In this document: positions 1 to 9,841 of the stretch, piece after piece | Position numbering within the stretch: the stretch's first letter is position 1 | Layout of the letters: each line of letters starts with the position of its first letter | Assembly: GCF_000429445.1 (NCBI RefSeq) | Contig: NZ_AUBW01000014.1 | Coordinates: 1-64,000 of the forward strand | Direction: 5' to 3' | DNA from: Algoriphagus terrigena DSM 22685 | GTDB lineage: Bacteria; Bacteroidota; Bacteroidia; Cytophagales; Cyclobacteriaceae | DNA: 64,000 nt | The notes under the pieces: model-generated | The model's database searches: none | Seen by the model: the letters and a program-made list of their open reading frames with translations, nothing else | What the model was told of the DNA's origin: nothing | Position numbers and translations under genes: made by a program

Positions 1-404
1 CCCGGTTCTCTAACGATCGAAATTAAACACTCGGGACAGGCTTTCTTCTACCTCATCCCTTCCTTCTCCTTAAGGAGAAGGCGATTGAGCAGTGGTAGGC
101 TTTGAAATGCTGGTTCTTTCAGAGCTGCTTACATCCAAAGCCGAAGCGATCAGGAGCAAGAAAAGATATGTGCCGTCCCGATCGAATTTCTCTTAAAGAC
201 ACATCCCAATTGGGAGACAAGGGATAGTAATCCATCGTTTCAAATCATCCCCAGCGGATTAAACAGTCGGAACGACCTGTAAACGGGCACGTCTAAAAAC
301 CTCTGCATCGGTGAATTACTTTTATCAGTGCCTTTCCCCTCCAGCCCTTTCGAGTATTGAAAGAGACGAACTGCTCTTAAACACATTCAATTGATGACAA
401 TTAG
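1..404. other. Non-coding upstream region of the sulfatase gene
   Basis: I see no credible gene here. A perfect 20-base palindrome lies at 62-81 (arms CCTTCTCCTT / AAGGAGAAGG, no loop), which may be a dispersed hairpin or a regulator site. No clear Bacteroidota promoter could be placed in front of the gene at 405. Confidence 0.4.
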
Positions 405-2009
405 ATGAAGAACAAACAGACCTTCAGGAATGTAGCGTTATTCTTCGGACTAATCTCCGTGATTACGGCATTCCTAGCTCCTGACGTAGCAGCGCAGGCA
501 GAAAAGAAGCCCAATATCATCGTCATTTTCGGTGACGACATCGGTTATTGGAACGTCAGTGCCTATAACCGCGGGATGATGGGGTATCGGACTCCGAACA
601 TCGACCGCATTGCGAAAGAAGGAGCCATCTTTACCGATCATTACTCCCAGCAATCATGCACGGCAGGACGCGCAGCATTTATCACCGGGCAGTCCACCTT
701 TAGAACGGGACTCCTCAAAGTCGGTTTGCCGGGAGCCAAAGAAGGTCTTTCTGAAAAAGACCCGACCCTTGCCGAATTGCTGAAGCCTCAGGGTTATGCC
801 ACCGGCCAGTTTGGAAAAAACCACTTGGGTGACCGCAATGAGCATCTGCCCACTGTGCACGGTTTCGATGAATTCTTCGGAAACCTGTATCACCTTAACG
901 CTGAGAATGAACCCGAGCATCCCGATTATCCCAAGAGTCCGGATTTCCGTGCGAAGTTTGGGCCACGCGGCGTATTGAGGAGCACTGCCTCGGACACGGA
1001 TGATGCTACCGTAGATCCACGCTTTGGCAAGGTGGGGAAGCAGGTTATTCAGGATACGGGGCCGTTGACGACAAAGCGAATGGAAACCATAGATGAGGAA
1101 GTGCTGAATGCGTCGCTCGACTTTATGGATCGCCAGAGTAAAGCGGAGAAACCGTTTTTTATGTGGTTTAACTCGACGCGTATGCACATCTACACGCACT
1201 TGCGTCCCGAATCAGAAGGAAAAACCGGTCTCGGCCTGGTGGCAGACGGTATGACGGAGTTTGACGGGATGGTGGGCCAACTCCTAAAGAAGCTGGACGA
1301 CCTTGGCATTGCAGACAATACCATTGTGATCTGGACTACCGACAACGGTGCTGAGGTCTTTTCCTGGCCTGATGGTGGGACGACGCCATTTAAGGGAGAA
1401 AAGAATACAAACTGGGAGGGTGGATATCGGTCGCCTCTGGTCATGCGGTGGCCGGGTGTAATCAAACCGGGAACCGAGATCAACGAGATCACTTCGCACG
1501 AAGACCTGCTGCCCACACTGGTAGCGGCGGCAGGTGAGCCTAACGTAAAAGAGAAATTGTTGACAGGATATCAGGCTGCCGGAAAGACGTTCAAAGTTCA
1601 CCTGGATGGATATGATCAACGTGAACTGCTGGCGGGCACCGGTATCAGTAAGCGAAAGGAATTTTTCTATTGGACGGATGACGGAAGTCTCGCAGCGCTG
1701 CGCTACGATCGCTGGAAAGTTATCTTTTTGGAGCAGCGGGCAGAGGGCTTCGATGTCTGGCAAGATCCAATGGTTCAGTTGCGCTTTCCCAAACTGGTGG
1801 ATCTCCGTGCAGATCCGTTTGAGCGAGCGGGAGAAGGCGGAGCGTATGAACGCTGGCGAACTGAACATGCGTTCGTGCTCGTTCCGGCACAGGTATACGT
1901 AGGACAACATCTGATGACGTACAAGGATTTTCCTCCGAGGCAAAAGGCAGGGACCTTTTCGCTAGATGCTGTGTTGGAAAAGCTCCAGCAGACTGACGGA
2001 GCTAAATAA
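405..2009 (+). CDS. Secreted type I sulfatase (arylsulfatase family)
   Basis: This 534-residue protein is a formylglycine-dependent sulfatase that should remove sulfate esters from sugars or aryl compounds outside the cytoplasm. It begins with a signal peptide (hydrophobic stretch about 11-30, then AQA). The first metal-binding pair is Asp44-Asp45 in the FGDDIGYWN segment, and the modification motif is CTAGR at 85-89, the Cys type in which Cys85 becomes formylglycine. A TTDNG segment further on supplies other metal ligands, and a PFKGEK segment fits the usual active-site lysine. Length is normal for the family. No sulfatase-maturing enzyme and no SusC/SusD pair lie next to it, so it does not look like part of a polysaccharide-use locus. 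The substrate cannot be told from sequence. Confidence 0.92.
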   Translation: MKNKQTFRNVALFFGLISVITAFLAPDVAAQAEKKPNIIVIFGDDIGYWNVSAYNRGMMGYRTPNIDRIAKEGAIFTDHYSQQSCTAGRAAFITGQSTFRTGLLKVGLPGAKEGLSEKDPTLAELLKPQGYATGQFGKNHLGDRNEHLPTVHGFDEFFGNLYHLNAENEPEHPDYPKSPDFRAKFGPRGVLRSTASDTDDATVDPRFGKVGKQVIQDTGPLTTKRMETIDEEVLNASLDFMDRQSKAEKPFFMWFNSTRMHIYTHLRPESEGKTGLGLVADGMTEFDGMVGQLLKKLDDLGIADNTIVIWTTDNGAEVFSWPDGGTTPFKGEKNTNWEGGYRSPLVMRWPGVIKPGTEINEITSHEDLLPTLVAAAGEPNVKEKLLTGYQAAGKTFKVHLDGYDQRELLAGTGISKRKEFFYWTDDGSLAALRYDRWKVIFLEQRAEGFDVWQDPMVQLRFPKLVDLRADPFERAGEGGAYERWRTEHAFVLVPAQVYVGQHLMTYKDFPPRQKAGTFSLDAVLEKLQQTDGAK

Positions 2010-2018
2010 AGACCCATT

Positions 2019-2057
2019 TAAAAGACCCTTTGGACCGCGAGAACAAGGGGTCTTTTA
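2019..2057 (+). terminator. Hairpin terminator after the sulfatase gene
   Basis: A 10-bp stem TAAAAGACCC (2019-2028) pairs with GGGTCTTTTA (2048-2057), ten bases after the stop codon. The run of T is short, so it is a moderate terminator. Confidence 0.6.
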
Positions 2058-2676
2058 ACATTATCAGTAGGAGAAAATTCGAGTTCTTCGGAAGCTTCAT
2101 CGTTGGTTGTCGGGGGAATTGCTGGTCTGTATCCGTCAAAGGCCAGGGTTTGAAGTCTCTCCCCAAAGTTGGCGGAACGTACTCCGTCGGTACGGCAGAT
2201 GGGTAAATGAGAGTGGCCGTGATCCGCCTCGCACATAGATATCGGGACAAGATTACCCCTCTACTTCCAAAAAATCAGAGACAGATCAACCTTCTGATAG
2301 AGGGGTTAATTTAACCGTTAAATCACTGAATTGTACAATTCAAATGCAAAATCTCGGAGCAGCTTACTCTATCTTCGAACAAATTCAAGCTAGCTATTGA
2401 AGTCACACTGCTTGATCTCACCCCGTTCGATCCTCCGTTTTAAAGATGAAAAGACTGTTACCGCAAGTCTGTTTTGCCGTTTACTTGGTTTTGCCAATCT
2501 GACGTCAATTCAAGACGGGCCTCCTTTCACTTTGACGCTGCCAAACAAGCCGGGCGCCTGGATATGCCGGGTATGCTAAAGGCCCAAAACGCCTACCATG
2601 CCGGCGGGAGGGTTTGAAAAAAGGCAGAGACTTCGATTAGATTTTGTTTGAAAAAAAGCCGCTTTCCGCCAACTCA
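2058..2676. other. Intergenic region, no supported gene
   Basis: About 600 bases between the sulfatase terminator and the Fnr-type regulator. Short open frames exist on both strands, but none has a recognisable domain or a convincing start. The stretch just before 2677 is the expected promoter region of the regulator. Confidence 0.4.
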
Positions 2677-3393
2677 ATGTCCGAATCAATCTTCAATATC
2701 CCCTGCGCTTCTTGTTCCAGTTGGAAACACTCGCTTTTCTCCGATTTGCACGATTCCGAGCTCTGCGCGGTCTCATCACGCAAGAAATTGGCTATACACC
2801 GAAAAGGGCAGGTTCTTTATAGTGAAGGAACCAAGCCTCTGGGGCTATTCTGCATCAACTCGGGTGTAGTAAAGGTGTATAAAACAGCGTCCAACGGAAA
2901 AGACCAAATTATTCACTTCGCACAAAGGGGGGAACTACTGGGAATCGCGGCACTTTTGGGAGCGGAAAACTATTCTAATTCTGCCACAATCGTCGAGGAC
3001 GCGAAGATTTGTTTTGTGCCCCAGGATGTTTTTTTTGGCTCCTTGCTTCATAACCCGGACTTGAAGGCTAGGGTGGCAAAATCCCTGAGCCATGAACTAG
3101 GCGCCTTGGAGGAGAAGTTGGTCAATGCTACGCAAAAGAACATCAGGGAGCGGCTCGCCTTTATGTTGCTACAGCTTGGCGACACCTATAGGGTTGAAGG
3201 CGGTGAAAACCCAAAGATCGATCTTACACTCAGTAGGAGCGACTTGGCGGGGATAGTGGGGACAACCACCGAGTCAATCATCCGATTGCTTTCCGAGTTT
3301 AATAAGGACCGGTTGATTGAGCTTGAGGGGAAAAATATCGTTATCAGAGACCGAACAGGCTTATCCCGGATGTCGGATTTTTACGGAAAGTAA
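2677..3393 (+). CDS. Crp/Fnr-family transcription regulator
   Basis: The 238-residue regulator has an N-terminal cyclic-nucleotide-type beta-barrel (about 30-145, with the GxVKVYKTASNGKDQII strand region) and a C-terminal Crp-type winged helix (about 165-215) whose recognition helix reads TTTESIIRLL, the Fnr-like form. Cysteines at 10, 13 and 30 of the chosen start, plus one in the LFCINSG segment, resemble the N-terminal cluster of Fnr proteins and could hold an Fe-S cluster; that is inference. The frame stays open upstream to a TTG at 2644, but the ATG at 2677 places the CASC motif about where Fnr proteins have it, so I prefer it. Neighbours give no clue to its targets. Confidence 0.85.
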   Translation: MSESIFNIPCASCSSWKHSLFSDLHDSELCAVSSRKKLAIHRKGQVLYSEGTKPLGLFCINSGVVKVYKTASNGKDQIIHFAQRGELLGIAALLGAENYSNSATIVEDAKICFVPQDVFFGSLLHNPDLKARVAKSLSHELGALEEKLVNATQKNIRERLAFMLLQLGDTYRVEGGENPKIDLTLSRSDLAGIVGTTTESIIRLLSEFNKDRLIELEGKNIVIRDRTGLSRMSDFYGK

Positions 3394-3485
3394 ACGGAGC
3401 ATACCTCAACCCTTTGCGTTTCCTTGAAGGGCAGTTTATCTACTGAAGCAAGTCCTCTATTTGTCGCGGTCGGGGCTCTACCCTG

Positions 3486-6400
3486 TTATTTGGACGCTTC
3501 AATCAGCCGGATCTTTTCGGTGACGTCACGGATGACCCCATCCAGATCATTGGCGGATTCCCTGATCATCTTCATGATTTCTTCCTTGGACTGGCCACCT
3601 CCGCCCAATTCCTCAGCGAGGTAGATCAGACTCATAATCCGGGAAAGAGGCGCCCGGATGACGTGTGACTGCATCCAGGCAATCTCGCGGAGGGCGTCGT
3701 TTTGACTTTTGATCCGCTCCAGCTGTTGGCGTGAGGAAGTAATATCGAGCGCAGCTCCGATGGAGCGTACCGGGCGTGCCCTGTCATCTCTCAGGATAAA
3801 GCATCTGTCTGCGAAGTAGACGAGCGAACCGTCGTCCAGACACATCCGGTATTCCGACTTCCAGGACGTCTCGTTTTTATCCTGAAGGGCGCGTTGAAAA
3901 GAGCTCCATACCTCCTGTCGGTCCTCCGGATGAATCTTGCTGAACCAGGAGTTATCGCTGGCAAAATGTTCGTTGGACTCGTAGCGGAGGCTTTTGCTAT
4001 ATCCTGCGCTTTTGAACATCGTGTTGTGCGTATGGTCTACCTCCCAGATCAACTCATTGCTGACCTGCACAGCCAACTTAAACCGCTCGTTGCTGATCAT
4101 CAGCTGCCGCTCAGACTCTTTCCTTTCGGTAATATCCTGGATCGTACCTTCTATGCGAACGGGAGCTGCATGTCCATCAGTCATGAGCCTGACCTCCTGA
4201 TGCACCCATTTTTCCACCCCCGTGCCGGTAATAATCCGGTGCTCAAAGCTCTGCACCTGACCGGGAACCAGATGTTGGCTGGGGTCGCCTTCTACCAGAT
4301 GGCGGTCATCGGGATGGAAGGTCTTGGCGAGATTTTCCATGGTGGGAGAAAAATCCTCCGGAGAATATCCGTAGATCCTATAGGTTTCCTCACTCCACAC
4401 GGACACTTCCGTATCGAGATTTCTCACCCAATAGCCCAGTTTAGCGATCTTCTGGGCTGTCTTCAATCGATCGTAAGCCGCCTGCAGCTCCTGCTTAGCC
4501 AGTTTTTCCTCCGTGATATCCTTGGCAACGGCAACGATGACCCGGGATTCGGGCAGGGCTGATCCGTTCCAAACCAACCAGCGGATGTGCCCTTGCTTGG
4601 TGATAAACCTTGCTTCAAATGACTCACCTACATCCCGATGAATCGATGAGAGGAGTTTCTCCCTCGATTCCGCCTGGTCAGCTTCGTGTATGAATTTGAA
4701 GATGGGCCTCTTAAGCAACTCCTTTTTTCCATACCCCAACAGTTCGCTGAAGGCTTTGTTGAACTTTCTGATGGAGCCGTCAAATCCAATGACGCAGTGA
4801 GGATCGGGGGTGATGTCAAAGAAGTTACGGTACTCTTCCTCGGTGGTTTTAAGCTTGATGACCGCTCCGAGTTGCTCGCTGACTTTAGTGAGTAGGTTGA
4901 ATTCCTCCAAAAGCTCATTTTCGGGATTTTTGGAAAAACAGACCAGGCATCCGAGAAACTTATGGTTGTGGTTGATCGGCAAGACCATGCCCGTGTTCAG
5001 CTTTGCCAACTTGGCGGCAGCGGCACGGTGGAAGTGCTCACTATGGGCGATGTCTTTCCATAGCACTGCCTTGTTTTCGTTCCAGACACTTGCAGGGAAA
5101 TGGGACACCGTCTCCCAATCCATGACTTCTCTGGCTGCCTGACAGAAAAAATCAAGCTCCTCCTCGCTGCAAAAACTTGAAGTCAGGTTTAACCGTGCGG
5201 AATCCTCAGAGACAAACCAGATCTCGGCAACATCGATCTTGGGAAGCTTTGCCAACCTGTGTAAAGCCTTGCTTAGGCAGGAAGCAAGTGTGCCGGGTCG
5301 TCCTATCGCAGCGGAGAGCGTTGCGGCGAGGTCGTCGACCCTTCTTTTCTCCACCTCCGCTGTGACCTCATGGGTGTTGGCAACTATCCCCCGGATCAAA
5401 GGGGTATTGAGGTGGTTGGATAGCTCCGTGCGGATCCACCGCCAGTTGCCATTGGAGTCAGCAAAGCGGTAGGGCTCGATGGATACGTAGTCCGATGTCA
5501 AGACTTCCTTAAGCTTACGTTTTACCCTGGGCACATCACCCTTGGAGATATATTCAAAGGCATTTTTTTGCAAAAATTCTCCCGGCGAGATCCCCAGAAC
5601 GGCCTCTGTGGTGGGTGCTACGTATTGGTAATCTCCATTTTTGTCTATTATCGCAATGAGGTCTTTGCCGTTTTGGATGAGTGATTTGAATCTTGCTTCA
5701 CGAAACAACAACTCCTGATGCGCTTCATGTTCTTTGATGACATGGCCGAGGTTGGTCGTGAGCGAAAACAGCAACTGGCGTTCCCTTTCGGTGAATTTCC
5801 TTTTCCGACTGTAATCCTCCAGACCGATAAAGCCGCGAAAATCTTCATCCACCCAGATTGGTGACACGACTAAGGATTTGACGCCTTGGTACATCAAAAC
5901 TTCCCGGGCACGTGAAGGGGGAAGCTCTTCGATTACCACCTCAAAGTGACGCTGGTTGTTGAGCCTTTCCATGGAGAGGGGAAGGTCCGAAAAGGGAATA
6001 TTTTGATGCTCGGGGTTGTCGATTTGAAGCCCGGTAGTGCCCCGTGTCCATTCCAGTTTTAGGGAAGTGGATTGTTGATGGCTGTCGTTCTGAAAGTAAT
6101 AGATGCGGTCTATTCCGCTGGTCTCGCCGACAATCCTGAAACACGCACCGAGTGAGTCGAGCCATTCGTCTGATTTAAGCAACAGTTCGTTGATGTCGCC
6201 AATGGCCTTCAGGTATTCCTTTTGGGCCTCTATTTCCTGTTCTCTTTCGAAGCGTTCTGTCAGATCGACTGCGGAGACAATCCCTGCCTTTCTGCCCTGA
6301 TAGTCGATTAAGTTGCTCCTGATCTGACTATAGATGATCGTGCCGTCCCGCTTCTGGTGTCTGAAGAGGCCTTCGTTGTACAGTTCGCTCCGATTTCTGG

Positions 6401-6623
6401 CTTTTCTCACCGCTTCCTCCACCTTTGGGATATCCTCCCTGGGCCGTATGTCTTTGATGGTCATGCTCAGGAACTCCTCTTCGCTATAGCCATAGTGACG
6501 AACTGCCTCTTTGTTTACGGCCAAGAAGCGGAAAGACTCCAAGTCGTAGATCCACATCGGGAATGGTGTGAGGTCAAAAATATTGAGGCCTTGATTGGAC
6601 TGGTCCGAATTGGGATGGGACAT
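3486..6623 (-). CDS. Multi-PAS/GAF sensor protein with HisKA-like end but no ATPase domain
   Basis: A 1045-residue cytoplasmic sensor with no membrane segment. In order I read PAS (about 10-125), GAF (150-300), PAS (310-430), GAF (435-600), then three more PAS domains (605-720, 735-850, 860-975), and a helical end (985-1045) with the H-box-like SHVIRAPLSRI segment. The usual catalytic HATPase_c domain with N and G boxes is missing: the frame ends with a normal stop 40-odd residues after the H box and the downstream 90 bases do not encode it in any frame. It may act as a phospho-acceptor or scaffold for another kinase, or be a degenerate kinase. No response regulator is adjacent. Confidence 0.85.
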   Translation of the reverse strand: MSHPNSDQSNQGLNIFDLTPFPMWIYDLESFRFLAVNKEAVRHYGYSEEEFLSMTIKDIRPREDIPKVEEAVRKARNRSELYNEGLFRHQKRDGTIIYSQIRSNLIDYQGRKAGIVSAVDLTERFEREQEIEAQKEYLKAIGDINELLLKSDEWLDSLGACFRIVGETSGIDRIYYFQNDSHQQSTSLKLEWTRGTTGLQIDNPEHQNIPFSDLPLSMERLNNQRHFEVVIEELPPSRAREVLMYQGVKSLVVSPIWVDEDFRGFIGLEDYSRKRKFTERERQLLFSLTTNLGHVIKEHEAHQELLFREARFKSLIQNGKDLIAIIDKNGDYQYVAPTTEAVLGISPGEFLQKNAFEYISKGDVPRVKRKLKEVLTSDYVSIEPYRFADSNGNWRWIRTELSNHLNTPLIRGIVANTHEVTAEVEKRRVDDLAATLSAAIGRPGTLASCLSKALHRLAKLPKIDVAEIWFVSEDSARLNLTSSFCSEEELDFFCQAAREVMDWETVSHFPASVWNENKAVLWKDIAHSEHFHRAAAAKLAKLNTGMVLPINHNHKFLGCLVCFSKNPENELLEEFNLLTKVSEQLGAVIKLKTTEEEYRNFFDITPDPHCVIGFDGSIRKFNKAFSELLGYGKKELLKRPIFKFIHEADQAESREKLLSSIHRDVGESFEARFITKQGHIRWLVWNGSALPESRVIVAVAKDITEEKLAKQELQAAYDRLKTAQKIAKLGYWVRNLDTEVSVWSEETYRIYGYSPEDFSPTMENLAKTFHPDDRHLVEGDPSQHLVPGQVQSFEHRIITGTGVEKWVHQEVRLMTDGHAAPVRIEGTIQDITERKESERQLMISNERFKLAVQVSNELIWEVDHTHNTMFKSAGYSKSLRYESNEHFASDNSWFSKIHPEDRQEVWSSFQRALQDKNETSWKSEYRMCLDDGSLVYFADRCFILRDDRARPVRSIGAALDITSSRQQLERIKSQNDALREIAWMQSHVIRAPLSRIMSLIYLAEELGGGGQSKEEIMKMIRESANDLDGVIRDVTEKIRLIEASK

Positions 6624-7089
6624 ACTCTTTAACGGTCATTTTGGAGACTTTGCTTGCGCAGCAAAGAACTCTTGGGTTTAGTCAGCGCTTCCTCCATCCA
6701 GCATCTCCAGAGCCATGTAATGAAGCGGACGGGGAATGTAAATCGAGCAAAAAAAGGTCCAGAGCCCGGGTTCGATGTTTACGAATAGCCCAACTTTAAT
6801 ATCCCGTCAGCAAATCATTTCCGAAACGGGCGTGGTGAGATTCTAGTTTTTCAGCCTCTATTAATCTTCTTTCATCTGGTTTAATTTAAAAAAGTAATCT
6901 TAGTATTCAACAGAAATCCGACATGTCTTCGCCCATAGAGATGTGATTAAATAGAGATCCGCATGAGACAAACCGCCTCGAATTGGGGAGTTTCAGTCAC
7001 TGACTGCAATGGAAAGCGGATGCCTTGGGGAAACAATATGGCAGAAGCTCAGAAATACCCCCAACAGGATGAAGTTCGGGAAATGCCGA
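6624..7089. other. Intergenic region between sensor and PH-domain gene
   Basis: Roughly 465 bases that include the upstream region of the sensor gene on the minus strand. The 6960-7090 part reads open on the plus strand only as a shadow of the PH-domain gene. No other feature seen. Confidence 0.4.
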
Positions 7090-7467
7090 TCACATCACCT
7101 TACTCGCCAGGTATCGCTGGACTTCGTAGACGTCGATGCTTCTGTTGAACTTCTTGCTGACGGAGGGAAGGCTTTCGCTGGAGATCCAGATCTTCAGCTC
7201 CGCCTCAAGGTCGAAGGTACCGGCAGTTTCGAGGGAGAATCTGGAGATACTTTTATACGGAAAGGATTTGTACTCCATCTTGCTGCCGGTGAGTCCCTGC
7301 ACATCGATCAGGATCAATCGCTTGTTGGTAAACATGAATGTGTCCCGGATCAGCTGAAATCCCAGTTCGATCTGCTCGTGATCGCTGAGCAACCTACCGT
7401 ACTTCTCCACCAACTTCTCGACGGAGACCTCGCTTGCATTTCCGAGTATTTTATTGAATAAGCCCAT
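7090..7467 (-). CDS. Bacterial PH-domain protein (YvbH-like)
   Basis: A 125-residue soluble protein that matches the short bacterial pleckstrin-homology family in layout. Residues about 30-120 hold the barrel, including the FMFTNKRLILIDVQG strand pair typical of the family and SFPYKSISRFSLETAG. It has no signal peptide or membrane segment. Bacterial PH proteins of this type have no firmly known role; a link to membrane stress has been suggested for some. It stands alone, with the sensor gene upstream of it in the same direction but more than 450 bases away. Confidence 0.8.
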   Translation of the reverse strand: MGLFNKILGNASEVSVEKLVEKYGRLLSDHEQIELGFQLIRDTFMFTNKRLILIDVQGLTGSKMEYKSFPYKSISRFSLETAGTFDLEAELKIWISSESLPSVSKKFNRSIDVYEVQRYLASKVM

Positions 7468-7757
7468 TGGATTGTATGTCGTTTAAGTTTTGGTATTCGG
7501 ATAAAAGACAATGCGGCAGCCACCTGCGTGCTGCAGCACGGCTGATGCTTTTCGCCAGCATGCGAGCCCCACCTTTGTGGTGGCAAATGCCGGAACTCGG
7601 CCGTTGTAGAAGAAGGCTTTGCGAGATGCTAGGAGATGATGATTCCTGCTAGCTTCCAGTTTGTTAACCTTGGAAAAATCCCTGAGCGACCTTTTTCTAC
7701 AACGAAAAACACCTTATCTTCAGCAGCCTGTTAGTTCAATAAACGAAGACATACCAC

Positions 7758-8270
7758 ATGAAACAACTCCAATCTGCCGTTTTTTTTGTTCTGCTATCGA
7801 TCTTTTTCGGATGTGAAGACAAGTCCGAGTCCCCGAAGATGAGCGTGGAGCGCTACGCCGAGCAGCTAAAAGCCGGGAAATACGACAACATGGAGCTGCC
7901 GGATTTTTCCTCCGAGGACATTCCGGAGCTCCTTTCCTACAGAAATGAAACCGAGCTGATTACCGGTTTCCCCGTTAATTTTATTTCATCTTCCCTAACA
8001 CAAGAATGCGCCTTAGGCATGTATGTTTTGTGGACAGTTGAATCCATCAGAGCAAGGTCAGTAGCAAGTGAGTTTCTGGTCGGCACATTTCCCTCCCAAA
8101 ATCCTGTAGTAGAGAACAGGGCAGACTTCGGATTTATTGAGCAAAATCAACAAGTGCAGAAAGAGGTGGCTGACTCTTACTTCGAATGGTGGGAAAGCAA
8201 TAAGACTCAGGACTTCTCAAAATTTCACCAGATAGATCCTCTGGGGACTACTGCGTTTCGCTGGCATTGA
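7758..8270 (+). CDS. Small lipoprotein, DUF4943-like
   Basis: The 170-residue product starts with a lipoprotein signal (hydrophobic core then FFGC at residues 16-19), so it should be lipid-anchored outside the inner membrane. The conserved-looking body runs ELPDFSSEDIPELLSYRNE, then ECALGMYVLWTVESIRA, and ends with a WW-containing YFEWWESNK and a DPLG segment; I recognise this as the pattern of DUF4943 in Bacteroidota, from memory. Function is unknown. It is monocistronic as far as can be seen. Confidence 0.75.
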   Translation: MKQLQSAVFFVLLSIFFGCEDKSESPKMSVERYAEQLKAGKYDNMELPDFSSEDIPELLSYRNETELITGFPVNFISSSLTQECALGMYVLWTVESIRARSVASEFLVGTFPSQNPVVENRADFGFIEQNQQVQKEVADSYFEWWESNKTQDFSKFHQIDPLGTTAFRWH

Positions 8271-8329
8271 TTGGCTTCAAGTGAAAATCTCTCCAGTAGG
8301 CCATGATAATTTTTTCCTGCAATCCGGGT

Positions 8330-9550
8330 TTAGAAGAGATTTAGCTGTGATCCGTTTGGAGGTTTTGACTTGCCAAACACCGTACGGCCGCCATATTTGT
8401 GAGCCTCGGCGCGTTCCTTCTCGATGACTTGGTCGAACGCATCGGGCACAGGTTCAAAACCTTTTTCAAGATGCTGAGCCACGAGCGTCAAATTTTTAAG
8501 AGCGTCAAATTTCTCTCGATCGCCGATCTTGGCTTTCTCTACCGAAGTCTTGAGATGATGGATGGTCTCGTCGTACACTGTAGTGAGTACCGGAAAGGGA
8601 TGCCCGTCTTTTCCACCGTGGGCGAAAGAGAAGCGCGCGGGATCAGTGAAGCGTGACGGTGTGCCGTGGATGATCTCGCTCACCAGTGTGAGCGACTGTA
8701 ATGTGCGCGGGCCAAGTCCCTCCAGAAGCAAGAGCGATTCAAAATCGCCGACTTCTTTTTCATGGGCAAGTGCGAGCACGCTGCCCAGGCGCTTTAAATC
8801 GACATCTTCTGCGCGGACATCGTGATGTGTTGGCATCACAATCCTGCGAATCTCGGGCAGCATGCGAGCGGGGTCTTCCTTTGCAATGTCCAGAATACCC
8901 GCCTTGGTAGGTTGAGCTCCTGCAGCGGTCAGATTCAAGATCTCACCCTGATTTCTCCCATAGATGGAGGTATGTGGATCTTCAATGTATGACTTCATCT
9001 GCTCAGAATGCCAGTGATAGCGTCTTGCCATACCCGTCCCATCATTCATCCCCTGCTGCACGACGGCCCATTCACCCTGGTTGGTGACGAGGAAGGAGTG
9101 TAGATAAATCTGGAAGCCGTCCTGTATGGCAGTGTTGTCCACCTTGGCAGAAAGCCTGCTGGAGCGCACCAGTTCGTCGCCATTTAACCCCGTGCGATCG
9201 GCCAGGGACAGGAGCTCCTGAGGCGTGTTGCGCGAATGCTTGCCCTTGCCGCCACAGATATAGATACCCAGGTCGTTGAACCGCGGGTTGACGGCCCGCT
9301 TGAGCGCGCCCATCACCGAGGTGGTAATGCCAGACGAATGCCAGTCCATGCCCATGGCAGCGCCAAGTGCCTGAAACCAGAACGGATCGCTCAGGCGCTG
9401 CAGCAACGATGATCTTCCGTACTCAATCACAATAGACTCCACAATTGCACCTCCCAGCTTAGCCATACGCTGCGCCAGCCACGGCGGAACGCGGCCATAG
9501 TGCAGAGGCAAGTCTGCATAGCGGGTGGAGTTAAAGTACAGTTTTGGCAT
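8330..9550 (-). CDS. DUF763 family protein
   Basis: This 406-residue soluble protein carries the family hallmarks: an N-terminal ADLPLHYGRVPPWLAQRM segment, an EYG near residue 64, GIYICGGKGKHSRNTPQEL around 145, a DGTGMARRYHWHS segment around 220, and a FAHGGKDGHPFPV segment around 310. DUF763 is shared by archaea and many bacteria. The GLGPRTLQSLTL stretch resembles a helix-hairpin-helix, which hints at nucleic-acid binding; its role is not established. There is no operon partner: the nearest same-strand gene starts about 290 bases away. Confidence 0.9.
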   Translation of the reverse strand: MPKLYFNSTRYADLPLHYGRVPPWLAQRMAKLGGAIVESIVIEYGRSSLLQRLSDPFWFQALGAAMGMDWHSSGITTSVMGALKRAVNPRFNDLGIYICGGKGKHSRNTPQELLSLADRTGLNGDELVRSSRLSAKVDNTAIQDGFQIYLHSFLVTNQGEWAVVQQGMNDGTGMARRYHWHSEQMKSYIEDPHTSIYGRNQGEILNLTAAGAQPTKAGILDIAKEDPARMLPEIRRIVMPTHHDVRAEDVDLKRLGSVLALAHEKEVGDFESLLLLEGLGPRTLQSLTLVSEIIHGTPSRFTDPARFSFAHGGKDGHPFPVLTTVYDETIHHLKTSVEKAKIGDREKFDALKNLTLVAQHLEKGFEPVPDAFDQVIEKERAEAHKYGGRTVFGKSKPPNGSQLNLF

Positions 9551-9841
9551 GCTCTTGTGTAGTTACGCTGGCTAGGCTCACCTCATCGGGGAGCGGCTAT
9601 TTGAACCGTCGGATTATTTAAAGACGATTAAAAAGGAAAAAGGATGGCTTAATTGTTATCCCTTCTACCCTCCGTTTTACGAATTTGTTTATGCCAAACA
9701 GTAAGACCAATTCCTGTCAAACCTGTGACGGAAGGTTCATTGAGCACTTTCCGTCCATTTGAAACCGGGAATCGCAATAAAGAGAACCCAGGGGATTTAC
9801 GCTTTATTAGTTGCCTCCGCGGGCGCGTGGACAATTGCCTT

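Noticed and set aside
62..81. 20-base palindrome as a terminator or operator
   Set aside because: A perfect palindrome without loop or T run, far from any gene end in view; kept only as a remark.
3894..4562. 222-codon plus-strand frame inside the sensor gene
   Set aside because: It lies opposite a clear multi-PAS/GAF gene; no domain is seen in its translation. Shadow frame.
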